A stretch of 64,000 nucleotides of DNA. Source: an uncultured Planctomycetota bacterium. GTDB taxonomy: Bacteria; Planctomycetota; Planctomycetia; Gemmatales; HRBIN36. The notes beneath the pieces were generated by a model. That model was not told where the DNA came from. It searched no databases and saw only the letters and a list, made by a program, of their open reading frames with translations. The stretch spans positions 124,001-188,000 of the forward strand of contig CALFAY010000010.1 of NCBI GenBank assembly GCA_937944855.1, in the 5' to 3' direction. Positions 33,705 to 41,991 of the stretch are shown here, in pieces. Made by a program: the position numbers and the translations under genes. Each line of letters starts with the position of its first letter. Within the stretch, counting starts at the first letter, position 1.

Positions 33705-33708
33705 CGCC

Positions 33709-34956
33709 TCAATCTCCCGTCCTCTGTGCTCTCACGCACTCGGCCTCGGCATCGGCCTGACGAAGCGGCAGCACGACCGTAACCGTCGTGCCCCGATCTA
33801 CCATGCTCCGCAACGTGATCTTGCCTCGATGTTCCTCGACGATCCGGCGACAGATCGGTAAACCCAGTCCAGTTCCCTGGCTTTGTCCCTTCGTGGTGAA
33901 GAACGGGTCGAAGACCTGGTCCAGATGCTCGGGAGGAATGCCCACGCCGGAATCGCTCACTTCGATGGCCACCGCCTCACAGTCATCTGGAAGGACCGTC
34001 GGCCGGGTCCGCAACACCAGCCGCCCTCCGTGAGGCATGGCATCGGCGGCGTTGGTCAGCAGGTTGAGGAAGACCTGTTGCAGTTTTTGAAGGTCGCACT
34101 GGATCGGCGGCAGCGCGGCATCCAGTTCCCAGACCACTTCGATACCGCGTTTGTGCAGCAAATGCCGCACGAGTTCGACGATGTGCTCCAACTCCCGGTT
34201 GACGTGGACCGTCACGACCCGATCCCGGCCCCGGCGGCAGAACTGGAGCAGTTCGCTGACCAGCTTGCTCATCCGCCGCGTTTCCTGCTGCACGATCTCC
34301 AGCGGACGCCGATTCGGATCGTTCTCGGACAACCGCTCGAGCACCGTTTCCAGCCGCAGCAGGTTGGTTGCCAGCGGGTTGTTGAGTTCGTGGGCGATGC
34401 TGGCCGCCGTCTCCCCGACGCTCGCCAGTTTCGCCGACTGCCAAAGCTGCTGCGTGAGGATGCGAATCTCCTGGTTCTTCTCCCGCAGCTCGGTCACAAG
34501 CCGCTGAAGCTCCTCGTGGCTGCGACGCAGCTCCGCCTCGGCTTGTTTGCGTTGCGTGATGTCGCGGATGATGCCGACAAACAGCCGCTGCCCGTCCACA
34601 CGGGCTTCCGCCACCGACAGTTCCACCGGAAAGATGCTGCCGTCCCGCCGCTGAGCCACGGTCTCCCGGCCGATCCCGATGATGTGTGGCTCTCCCGTCG
34701 CCAGGTAGCGAGCGATGTAGCTGTCATGCTCCTCACGGTACGGGGACGGCATCAGGATGCCGACGTTGCGACCGATGACCTCCTCAGCCCGATAGCCGAA
34801 CATCCGCTCGGCAGCGGGATTGAAGGTCTGAATCAAGCCCCGTTCGTCGATGCTGACGATGCCGTCTACGGCAGCGGTTAGAAGGGCCTGCCATCGGGCG
34901 GCGCTGGTCTGCTCCTCGGTGTAGCGAGCCGCTGTGCTCTCCGCCTTGCCCGCCAT
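33709..34956 (-). CDS. FixL-like haem-PAS sensor histidine kinase
   Basis: 415 residues from the ATG at 34956 (AAGGGGAGA upstream). No membrane segment, so a soluble sensor. PAS domain ~25-135, then DHp with SIAH189-ELNNPLA, and a complete HATPase (NLLTNAADAMPHGG, DSGVGIPPEHLDQVFDPFFT). The PAS part fits Bradyrhizobium FixL: H77-DSYIAR83, H91-IIGIGR97 reproduce the spacing of the haem ligand His200 and of Arg206, His214 and Arg220, and L113/V115 stand at the Leu236/Ile238 positions. It is therefore likely to bind haem and sense O2 (or NO/CO). Its partner here is an NtrC-type regulator, not FixJ. Confidence 0.9.
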   Translation of the reverse strand: MAGKAESTAARYTEEQTSAARWQALLTAAVDGIVSIDERGLIQTFNPAAERMFGYRAEEVIGRNVGILMPSPYREEHDSYIARYLATGEPHIIGIGRETVAQRRDGSIFPVELSVAEARVDGQRLFVGIIRDITQRKQAEAELRRSHEELQRLVTELREKNQEIRILTQQLWQSAKLASVGETAASIAHELNNPLATNLLRLETVLERLSENDPNRRPLEIVQQETRRMSKLVSELLQFCRRGRDRVVTVHVNRELEHIVELVRHLLHKRGIEVVWELDAALPPIQCDLQKLQQVFLNLLTNAADAMPHGGRLVLRTRPTVLPDDCEAVAIEVSDSGVGIPPEHLDQVFDPFFTTKGQSQGTGLGLPICRRIVEEHRGKITLRSMVDRGTTVTVVLPLRQADAEAECVRAQRTGD

Positions 34957-35091
34957 CGTCTCCCCTTCCCGCGCTTGGGCCGACCCCTTCATCCCACGGG
35001 ATCAGTCCCCGACCCGCGGAATCCGTTTTACCCCCTCAATCGTGCTTATTGTAACGAGGGAGCGAACAAGCTGCATCCGATCCGCACGCCT

Positions 35092-35107
35092 TGTGCAGTT
35101 CCGCACA
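35092..35107. promoter_or_regulatory. activator-binding dyad (second copy)
   Basis: TGTGCAGTTCCGCACA shares TGTGCAG-x-T-x-CGCACA with the site at 28451-28466. It lies 136 bases upstream of the sensor kinase start and about 96 bases upstream of the predicted start of the zinc-ribbon gene, so it could serve both directions. Confidence 0.6.
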
Positions 35108-35169
35108 GCCAGGCGGGTTGTTGACCAAAAACTCCCGTCTTTTTCTGCACGGAGCCGCATCTCGCAAGA

Positions 35170-35185
35170 GGGTACGCCTTTTGCT
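35170..35185 (+). promoter_or_regulatory. sigma-54 promoter of the zinc-ribbon gene
   Basis: GGGTACGCCTTTTGCT carries GG (35171-35172), ACG, and TTGCT with GC at 35183-35184, exactly 10 bp apart. A start near 35196 gives a short leader of about 20 bases before the ATG at 35216. Confidence 0.68.
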
Positions 35186-35215
35186 GGTCCAGCCTTCCGG
35201 AAGGCAATCACGACC

Positions 35216-35431
35216 ATGAAGCGCCTGTGTGCTTGGTGTGGAAGAGAACTGGACCAAGTCCAGCCGCGGGACCAACAGGACCAGACGCACGGATTGTGTC
35301 CGTCCTGTCGGCGGCAATTCTTCTCGCCGGCACCCCCGGAAGACCGCCCGCACCGTGCCGAAGACGTCCACGACGAAGCCTCGGATCCCCCGGATTCCTC
35401 CGGGGATGGAAGGCGCCCCGGCGCTTCTTGA
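35216..35431 (+). CDS. small zinc-ribbon-like protein
   Basis: 71 residues. Two CxxC knuckles, C5-AWC8 and C28-PSC31, the second within THGLCPSC, a motif seen at the ends of some bacterial sensor proteins. The second half is acidic, Pro-rich and disordered. No strong ribosome site is seen, and the N-terminal extension of the frame is not protein-like. The upstream dyad and sigma-54 box support it as a real, regulated gene next to the FixL-like kinase. Role unknown. Confidence 0.6.
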   Translation: MKRLCAWCGRELDQVQPRDQQDQTHGLCPSCRRQFFSPAPPEDRPHRAEDVHDEASDPPDSSGDGRRPGAS

Positions 35432-35460
35432 GCCATTCTCCAGTTCCGGGGGCTGAGGCC

Positions 35461-36234
35461 TCATTCCCACAGGAACCAACGGCGTTTGATCCGTGGTCCG
35501 TAGGACAGGCCAAATTGCTTCATGGCAATGTCGGTGACAGAACGTACCGCTTCCTCGGCAGAATCCGTGACCACGAAATGGTCATAATCCTTCTGGTCGA
35601 TCATGCCGTTGGCCACGAGGCGATCACGAAGAAAGTCCAGAAGCGGCTTCCAGAACTCCGTGCCCATCAAGACCAGGGGAAACTGCTTGATTTTTTCAGT
35701 TTGAATGAGGGTGGCGACCTCGAAGATCTCGTCCAGGGTACCAAATCCTCCCGGCAGAGCGATGAACGCATAGGAGTATTTGACGAGCATCAATTTGCGG
35801 ACGAAGAAGTAGTGGAAGGTGATCCAGTGATCGAGGTAGGGGTTGGGCAACTGTTCCTGGGGAAGCTGGATGTTGCAGCCGACCGACAGGCCGCCGACAT
35901 CCTTCGCTCCGCGATTGGCCGCCTCCATCAGTCCGGGACCGCCGCCGGTCATGACCGTGAACCCGGCCCGAGCCAGCCGCGCCCCGACTTCCCGGCCCAG
36001 GGCGTAATAGGGATTGTTTTCGCCGAAACGGGCTGAGCCGAACACCGTGACGCACGGGCCCAGGAAGTGAAAAGTACGAAATCCGCGCATCAATTCCCAG
36101 AAAATCGCCAGAGCTTTGAACAGTTCATAACGACGAGGCTGAGGGCCCTGGAGGAAGCGGACTTCGTTATTGGCCGGAACCTCAGACTTCGCAACAGCCG
36201 CCGACACCGCATCCGTATTCGCGACTGATTTCAT
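35461..36234 (-). CDS. LOG-family nucleoside 5'-monophosphate phosphoribohydrolase-like
   Basis: 257 residues. The Rossmann core shows CVTVFGSARFGENNPYYALG, FTVMTGGGPGLMEAANRGA-K and the catalytic/phosphate motif PGGFGTLDEIFEVATLIQTE. LOG enzymes release the base from cytokinin monophosphates or related AMP-like compounds; many bacterial members act on AMP or other nucleotides. The first 35 residues are an added, probably flexible, extension. It stands alone; an RNA-like region lies directly upstream. Confidence 0.9.
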   Translation of the reverse strand: MKSVANTDAVSAAVAKSEVPANNEVRFLQGPQPRRYELFKALAIFWELMRGFRTFHFLGPCVTVFGSARFGENNPYYALGREVGARLARAGFTVMTGGGPGLMEAANRGAKDVGGLSVGCNIQLPQEQLPNPYLDHWITFHYFFVRKLMLVKYSYAFIALPGGFGTLDEIFEVATLIQTEKIKQFPLVLMGTEFWKPLLDFLRDRLVANGMIDQKDYDHFVVTDSAEEAVRSVTDIAMKQFGLSYGPRIKRRWFLWE

Positions 36235-36329
36235 GTGTGGACCTTACGTTGACCAGACAAACCGCTCTGTTCCGGAGCGCGAGAGCCTGTGGCCTGAATC
36301 CGCTGGGACTGGAAAGCAATCTAATTTTA

Positions 36330-36620
36330 TGGAGGGAAGGGCGGGTAAGCCCGAAGCCCCTGACTGCTGTAGCAGCCGGCACCTGCGATGGACAGTCAGC
36401 GACGCGAAGCGCACTGCCGATCGCGGTTGCGACTTCTAAAGTGGAGGGCTTACTGATCGGGGCTTGTGGCCCTGTCCGGGACCTCAACCCTGGTCTGCCC
36501 CGGTTCGACCGACAGGCACGACGCGGCAGATTGGGAGGCAAGAAGATAGGTACGGAGGAGGCTCCAGGACTGCAAGCAGACAGCTTTCCCTCTAACCCGG
36601 TTCGGATGCCGGGTTTTTTG
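36330..36620 (+). ncRNA. candidate structured non-coding RNA
   Basis: The 396 bases between the LOG gene and the next gene hold no convincing protein but many short hairpins on the plus strand: GGGC-N6-GCCC (36350s), CTGC-TGTA-GCAG, GGGC-N5-GCCC, CGGT-TCG-ACCG, GGAG-N4-CTCC, ending in a terminator at 36594-36619. The 5' end near 36330 is a guess from an A/T-rich TAATTT box at 36322. No match to RNase P, tmRNA, SRP or 6S RNA cores was seen. It may instead be the leader of something antisense. Confidence 0.4.
36594..36619 (+). terminator. Rho-independent terminator of the candidate RNA
   Basis: Perfect 7-bp stem AACCCGG/CCGGGTT (36594-36600 with 36609-36615), 8-nt loop, T6 run at 36614-36619. 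It points on the plus strand and no plus-strand protein gene precedes it within 1.1 kb. Confidence 0.8.
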
Positions 36621-36630
36621 TTGCGCGCCA

Positions 36631-37098
36631 TCAAGGGGAGCGCGCCGACAGCAGCGCCGCCACAATGAGCACCTGGGCGAGGACCAGCAGGGTCACGAAG
36701 GTCGCCACGCCGTACACCGTCTGCAAGCTCTGGGGCAGTTTCGGCCGACGCAGGATTTTCGTCGTCAGGACCGAGCACACCCAGTTCCAGTGCAGGGCCA
36801 GATGCTCGACGGCCAAGCCTGCCGCCAGGCACAAGGCCACGAATTGCACCAGACTCCACTGGTCGTAATCCAATCCCCATACGGTCCAACCGCCGGCCTG
36901 CGTCGGCGGCGGAAACACGATCCGCAACATGACCGACACCCAGACCACGACCAGCACGGCGACGAAGAGCGTAGCATCGAGCCAGAAATTGATGACCACC
37001 ATCGGCCACGACCGCCGTGGTTGCTTGTGTGGAGTGGCGGGCTCGGCTTCGTGGGTCGGAATCATTCCGGTTTCGTCTTCCCATCTGGCTTCGGTCAT
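36631..37098 (-). CDS. DUF4405-like membrane protein
   Basis: 155 residues with four hydrophobic segments (WPMVVINFWLDATLFVAVLV, VMLRIVFPP, WSLVQFVALCLAAGLAVEHL, VATFVTLLVLAQVLIVAALL). The motif HLALHWNWVCSVL is the HxxWxW pattern of DUF4405, a family that looks like haem-binding cytochrome b-type four-helix bundles; His residues in helices 2 and 3 could ligate haem. Alone and convergent with the RNA terminator. Start at 37098 (AGGAGAGG 12 bases upstream) or 37065. Confidence 0.7.
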   Translation of the reverse strand: MTEARWEDETGMIPTHEAEPATPHKQPRRSWPMVVINFWLDATLFVAVLVVVWVSVMLRIVFPPPTQAGGWTVWGLDYDQWSLVQFVALCLAAGLAVEHLALHWNWVCSVLTTKILRRPKLPQSLQTVYGVATFVTLLVLAQVLIVAALLSARSP

Positions 37099-37609
37099 CT
37101 CCGTCTGTCACCTCTCCTGAAATCGTGACTTCGCCTGCAAGTAGGACGAAATAATGCTGATATGGCTGGGTCAGGGCCGTCCAACAGCTATTTTGGCTTT
37201 GAAGTCGCGAAGCGGGAAACCTTTCGTTGCATGTTTCGCGGCATTCTCTGTTGGTTCTCGTCCGTAACTTCGACTCGCGTAACAACTTCAGAGCTTGGTC
37301 AGCTTCGCCGCTTTGAGTTTTTCGAGGCGGCGAACCGGATGGCGTACGGCGTCTGGGATTGCGGAGCTTTCGGGATTCGGTCTTTAAGCGTGTTTTTTCA
37401 GATCGCGGCGCTCCCGAGGACCAAGTAGGGCTTTTCCTTAGTGCCCAACTGCTTACAATAGAAGCATCCAACGGCCCTGGTAGACTGCGATACGATACGT
37501 CTATACAGCTTGCGAGGCTGAGGCGTGGTCGTCTCGGCCGTGGCAGGTTGTTCCCTACGGTCTGGGAGGTCGGGCCATGTAGCAAGGTTTTTCCTGTGAG
37601 GAGTGGGCC
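37099..37609. other. 511-base intergenic region before infB
   Basis: No credible gene in any frame. It separates divergent genes, so promoters for both are expected; a TACAAT box at 37454-37459 is the only -10-like site I can point to, without a good -35. No riboswitch or dyad recognised. Confidence 0.3.
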
Positions 37610-40312
37610 TTGAGCAAAGACAAGGTTCGGGTGTACGAACTGGCGCGGACGCTCAACATCAAAAGCAAAGACCTCTTGGATCTTTGCCGCCAGGCGGACA
37701 TTCCCGTGCAGAACCAGTTGAGCTGCCTCGATGCGGAGCAGCAGGAGAAGCTCGAAAAACTGTTGCATCGCAAGTCGGCACCGACCGCGTCCTCACTTCG
37801 TGAACCGGCCACGGCAAGTACTGCCGCTCCGGCTGCCAAGGTTGCTGCTGCTGTTCCCCCTGCGCCTGCTACACCGACAACGGCCGCAACCGTTGCTTCG
37901 CCTCCAGTGACCCCTTCCCGACCCATTCCGACGCTACCGACCAGGCCGATCCGGGATCTTAATCAGCTTCGGCGTGAAGCTCCGCCTGCTTCCGGGGGTT
38001 CCTCCGCTCCCGCTGCCGCCGAGACGGAGCAGCGTCGCCGCCAGGAACGGACGCCTCGCTTGATGCGTCCCACCGTAGTGACGCAACCGACCGGTCTCGC
38101 TCCGCCTCCCAAGCCCAAGCCTTCTCTGCCGAGCAAGCAAGAGAAGGGGACCGAAGGTCCGACGCTCAAGCCGGCCGCCAAACTGACGCCGGAACAACTG
38201 GCCCGCATCACGCAGGGCCAACTTAAGCCGACTGAAATCACCCGGGTACTGACCACCAAAGCCCCTCCGCCGCCGTCCAAGGGCGAGGACCTGATCGTTC
38301 CGCCCTTGGCGGACGAAGAGGAAGAAGAAAGACCGGGCGACCGCCGCCGCCGACCCGGAGCCGTCACCGGTCGGGATGAACGACACAAGCGGCGGACGGA
38401 GCAGGCAAAACGACGTCGGGAGCAGGACGAGGAGTTGAATCTGCTCACGGCCCTGGAAGACGACGACAGTCCAGCCGCTCGGCTGCGGCGCCAACGGCAG
38501 AAGCAGGCTCAGCGGCAGATCGGCACTCAGCCACGCAAAGGGAGAATTCCTGTGGAACTGCCGATCACCGTCCGCACTCTCTCCGAAGCGATGGGCATCC
38601 GCGCTCCCGACCTCATTCGCAAGCTCATGGAGCACGGCCGGATGGCCAACATCAATGCCGAGCTTTCCGCGGAGGAAGCCCAGCTTCTGGCCCTCGACTT
38701 CGGCTGCGAACTGGAAGTGAAGAAGCCGCTCGACCCTGAAGAGCAGCTTCTGGAACAGCTTAAGATCGAAGACAAGCCGGAAGACTTGGTGCCTCGCGCT
38801 CCCATTGTGACGGTCATGGGACATGTGGACCACGGCAAGACCAGCCTGCTCGACCGCATCCGCGAAAGCGACGTGGTGTCCACGGAGGCCGGCGGCATCA
38901 CCCAGCACTTGCGGGCGTGGCGCGTCGAGCATTCCGGGCGTCCGATCACGTTCCTGGACACGCCCGGCCACGAGGCATTCACCGAAATGCGGGCCCGCGG
39001 CGCCCAGGTCACGGACATCGTCGTCCTGGTGGTGGCTGCGGATGACGGGGTCATGCCGCAGACCGAAGAGGCCATCAGCCATGCCCGCGCCGCCGACGTG
39101 CCCATCATCGTCGCCATCAACAAAGTCGATCTGCCCAACGCCAATCTGAACAAGACCCGACAGCAGCTTTACTCGCTGGGACTGGTCCCGGACACCATGG
39201 GCGGCGACACGCCCTTCGTCGAGACCGTCGCCACTCCCGGACGGGCCAGGGGCATCCACGAGCTGCTCGACATGATCTCGCTAGTGGCCGAACTGAAGGA
39301 ACTCAAGGCCAATCCCAATCGCCCGGCCGTCGGCACCTGTCTGGAAGCCAAGCTGACGGAAAGCGAAGGCGTGGTCGCCGCGATGCTGGTGCAAAATGGC
39401 ACGTTGCATCGCGGCGACGTGGTGCTGTGCGGTGCTTCCTACGGCCGGGTCCGGGCCATGTACGACGACCACGGCCGCCTGATCGACTCCGCCGGTCCCA
39501 GCGTCCCGGTCCGCATCACCGGACTGGATGAACCGCCCGACGCCGGGGACAAGTTCCAGGTCGTGCCCGACCTGAGCATGGCCCGGGAAGTGGCGGAACG
39601 GCGGCGCGAACGCAAGCGGTTCGTGCAGGATTTCAAACCGGCCACCTTCCGCCTCGAAGACCTGGGCAAGAAGAAGGTCGCGGAACTGAAGATCATTCTC
39701 AAAGCGGACGTACGCGGCTCCATCGAGGCGATCAAGAAGGAGATGGAGAAGCTGACGCATGAGGAAGTACGGGTCAAGCTGTTGCACGCCGGCATCGGGG
39801 CGATCACCGAAGGCGACGTCCAGCTGGCTCTGGCCTCGCCGGAAGACACGCTGATCGTCGGCTTCAACGTGGTGCCCGACGAACGCGCCCGCGCCTTGGC
39901 CGAAGAGAAAGGCATCCAGATCCGCCACTACGACATCATTTACAACCTGACCGACGACCTCAAGGCCGCGCTGCAAGGCAAGCTCAAGCCGCGTGAGGAG
40001 ATCGTGCCGCTGGGTCGCGCCGTGGTCCGCCAGACCTACAAGATCAGCCGGGTCGGCACGGTTGCCGGCTGCCATGTGACCCAGGGCCTCATCGAACGCA
40101 ATGCCCGTATCCGGGTCATCCGCGACGGCGTGGTCGTCTATCCGCCTCCCGACCGCGTCGCCACCCTGGAATCGCTCAAGCGCTTCAAGGACGACGTCCG
40201 CGAAGTCCGCGAAGGCTACGACTGCGGCATCAAGATCGCCAATTACGACGACGTCAAGGAAGGAGACGTCATCGAGGCCTACCGGGTCATCGAGATCCAG
40301 CGAACGTTGTGA
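37610..40312 (+). CDS. infB: translation initiation factor IF-2
   Basis: 900 residues, TTG start with GAGGAG 5 bases upstream. N-terminal IF2-N helix ([20 protein letters not shown]), then a long Pro/Ala/Arg-rich linker to ~300. The GTPase domain has [20 protein letters not shown] and NKVD, the G1, G3 and G4 boxes. C-terminal domains bind the formyl-Met tRNA. It places initiator tRNA on the 30S subunit. nusA is not upstream, unlike in many bacteria; DUF503 and rbfA follow in the usual order. Confidence 0.97.
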   Translation: MSKDKVRVYELARTLNIKSKDLLDLCRQADIPVQNQLSCLDAEQQEKLEKLLHRKSAPTASSLREPATASTAAPAAKVAAAVPPAPATPTTAATVASPPVTPSRPIPTLPTRPIRDLNQLRREAPPASGGSSAPAAAETEQRRRQERTPRLMRPTVVTQPTGLAPPPKPKPSLPSKQEKGTEGPTLKPAAKLTPEQLARITQGQLKPTEITRVLTTKAPPPPSKGEDLIVPPLADEEEEERPGDRRRRPGAVTGRDERHKRRTEQAKRRREQDEELNLLTALEDDDSPAARLRRQRQKQAQRQIGTQPRKGRIPVELPITVRTLSEAMGIRAPDLIRKLMEHGRMANINAELSAEEAQLLALDFGCELEVKKPLDPEEQLLEQLKIEDKPEDLVPRAPIVTVMGHVDHGKTSLLDRIRESDVVSTEAGGITQHLRAWRVEHSGRPITFLDTPGHEAFTEMRARGAQVTDIVVLVVAADDGVMPQTEEAISHARAADVPIIVAINKVDLPNANLNKTRQQLYSLGLVPDTMGGDTPFVETVATPGRARGIHELLDMISLVAELKELKANPNRPAVGTCLEAKLTESEGVVAAMLVQNGTLHRGDVVLCGASYGRVRAMYDDHGRLIDSAGPSVPVRITGLDEPPDAGDKFQVVPDLSMAREVAERRRERKRFVQDFKPATFRLEDLGKKKVAELKIILKADVRGSIEAIKKEMEKLTHEEVRVKLLHAGIGAITEGDVQLALASPEDTLIVGFNVVPDERARALAEEKGIQIRHYDIIYNLTDDLKAALQGKLKPREEIVPLGRAVVRQTYKISRVGTVAGCHVTQGLIERNARIRVIRDGVVVYPPPDRVATLESLKRFKDDVREVREGYDCGIKIANYDDVKEGDVIEAYRVIEIQRTL

Positions 40313-40406
40313 AGAGGGCCGGCAGGGGTGGAAGTCAGGGCGGCGACGCGAGGCCGCCGGCTTCGGGAACAGGGGAAGCCTAACGGCAAGTTCGGCGAAA
40401 CAGCTT

Positions 40407-40685
40407 ATGCTCATCGGTTCGTTACGGGTGCGTCTGGTGCTTCGGGAAGCACGGACGCTCAAGGACAAACGCCAGGTGGTCAGCAGCATCAAGGACAAGC
40501 TGCGGAACCACTTCAACCTGTCGGTGGCCGAAGTCGATGAGCAGGACAACCGCCAGATCGCGGTGCTGGGGATGGCAATGGTATCCAACGAAACCCAGCA
40601 TTTACGCAAGGCCCTTGCCCAGGTAGTCGAGGCCCTGCGATGCCACCCGGTTGCCGAACTTGTAGATTACGAGATCGAAACCTGA
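40407..40685 (+). CDS. DUF503 (YlxP-like) protein
   Basis: 92 residues. MLIGSLRVRLVLREARTLKD then KRQVVSSIKDKLRNHFNLSV and EVDEQDNRQIAVLGMAMVSN is the whole DUF503 domain, a ferredoxin-like fold. Found between infB and rbfA in many genomes; linked to ribosome maturation by position. The ATG lacks a strong ribosome site. Starts 94 bases after infB. Confidence 0.92.
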   Translation: MLIGSLRVRLVLREARTLKDKRQVVSSIKDKLRNHFNLSVAEVDEQDNRQIAVLGMAMVSNETQHLRKALAQVVEALRCHPVAELVDYEIET

Positions 40686-40745
40686 TCCGCAGCCGTCCTT
40701 GGGGTGGTCTTCCGAGGACGCTGCGGAGTCCCGATTGAACTCGCG

Positions 40746-41171
40746 ATGAAACCTTATCGACTGGCTCGCATAGCTGAAGCGATCCGCGAAGTGGCCAGCG
40801 AGACTATCCTGTTTAAACTGAACGATCCGCGGGTCAAGAACGTGACCGTCACGCGAGCGGAAATCTCGCCGGACCTGCAACACGCCAAGGTCTATGTGTC
40901 CATCATGGGCAGCCCGAAAGAGCAGAACCTAGTCTTGCACGGTCTGAAGCAGGCGACCGGCTTCGTCCAGCGGAAGATCGGCGAACGCCTGCAAATCCGT
41001 TACACCCCCACGGTCCAGTTTGTGATTGACAAGGGAGTCAAGAACAGTCTGGAAGTGACACGCCTGCTCAACGAGGCACGAGCCGCCGGTTCGTCTGCGG
41101 AGACTTCGGAAGGGGAGGAGGCCTCGGCGGACATCCCCAGCCCGACGGGGGAGGATGCAGGCGAGGGCTGA
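40746..41171 (+). CDS. rbfA: ribosome-binding factor A
   Basis: 141 residues from the ATG at 40746. YRLARIAEAIREVASETILF, then KNVTVTRAEISPDLQHAKVY and the KH-like end GERLQIRYTPTVQFVIDKGV match RbfA, which matures the 5' end of 16S rRNA in the 30S subunit and aids cold growth. The final 30 residues are acidic and disordered. Third gene of the infB-DUF503-rbfA run; truB does not follow. Confidence 0.95.
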   Translation: MKPYRLARIAEAIREVASETILFKLNDPRVKNVTVTRAEISPDLQHAKVYVSIMGSPKEQNLVLHGLKQATGFVQRKIGERLQIRYTPTVQFVIDKGVKNSLEVTRLLNEARAAGSSAETSEGEEASADIPSPTGEDAGEG

Positions 41172-41219
41172 GCGACGGCTCTCGCCGGGATTCATGGCGC
41201 ATACTTAAGGAAGAGTCCT

Positions 41220-41930
41220 ATGGCCAACGGCACGCACAAAACCCGAATCCTGAATCGCCTGCTCACTGCCGTCAAGCACAACGGGCACCCCGACGGAACA
41301 AGCCGCCTCGTGCTCGAACAGGTGATTTTCGGCATCCTGCGCGACGGCACGACCACGGCCCAGGCGGAACGGGCCTTCCATGCCCTGCAGACCAGCTTCT
41401 TCGACTGGAACGAGATCCGTGTCAGCATGGTCCGCGAAGTGGCCGACGTGCTCGCCGATCTGCCCGATCCCGAAGACCGCGCCGCCCGCATCATCAGCTT
41501 TTTGCAGGACGTGTTTGAAACAACGTACTCCTTCGATCTCGAATCGCTGCACAAAAAGGGCCTGAAGATGGCCGAGAAACAATTGCAGCGGTTCCAGGGC
41601 ATCACCCCCTTCGCCCTGGCCTACGCCATGCAGACCAGTCTCGGCGGTCACGCCCTGCCGGTGGACCGGCCGATGGCCCGCGTGTTGCGGCGGCTGGAAC
41701 TGATCAACGGCGAGTACGACGAATCCGCCCGCACCAGTCTGGAACACCTGGTCCCCAAGGCCAAGGGCGTTCAGTTCTGCGTGGCCCTCAGCGCCATCGC
41801 TCACGATTACTGCCACGAAAACGATCCAAGGTGTCCGGCCTGCCCGGTGCGGGAAGCCTGTCCGACCGCCAAGGCCAACAATCTCGCCGCCAAGGCCCGC
41901 AACCCAGCTTCCAAAGCAAAAAGCCGATGA
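41220..41930 (+). CDS. endonuclease III-like Fe-S protein lacking the catalytic Lys
   Basis: 236 residues. The C terminus carries C198-x6-C205-x2-C208-x5-C214, exactly the 4Fe-4S cluster spacing of endonuclease III/MutY. The HhH-GPD core is recognisable (GITPFALAYAMQTSLGGHAL, PVDRPMARVL) and keeps the catalytic Asp (D149). At the Lys120 position of E. coli Nth there is Phe131, and the second hairpin glycine is gone. A bifunctional glycosylase/lyase is thus unlikely; a monofunctional glycosylase or a DNA-binding protein is possible. Lies 48 bases after rbfA and ends in a terminator. Confidence 0.8.
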   Translation: MANGTHKTRILNRLLTAVKHNGHPDGTSRLVLEQVIFGILRDGTTTAQAERAFHALQTSFFDWNEIRVSMVREVADVLADLPDPEDRAARIISFLQDVFETTYSFDLESLHKKGLKMAEKQLQRFQGITPFALAYAMQTSLGGHALPVDRPMARVLRRLELINGEYDESARTSLEHLVPKAKGVQFCVALSAIAHDYCHENDPRCPACPVREACPTAKANNLAAKARNPASKAKSR

Positions 41931-41966
41931 GCCGGCTGCTTCATCCGCCTCATCGGCCTGTTGGTT
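41923..41966 (+). terminator. hairpin terminator after the EndoIII-like gene
   Basis: Perfect 9-bp stem (41923-41931 with 41949-41957) with a 17-nt loop, followed by a T-rich stretch. It overlaps the stop codon region. Confidence 0.6.
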
Positions 41967-41991
41967 TTCTTGCGGTTCCCTTGATAACCGA

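Noticed and set aside
36330-36420. resemblance of GGGAA...GCCCC...CTGTA to a cobalamin riboswitch
   Set aside because: The GCCACUG and AGUCAGGA-ACC boxes expected later are absent and no B12-related gene follows.
36237-36668. 143-residue frame in the candidate RNA region
   Set aside because: No ribosome site, shuffled composition, and it runs through the terminator hairpin.
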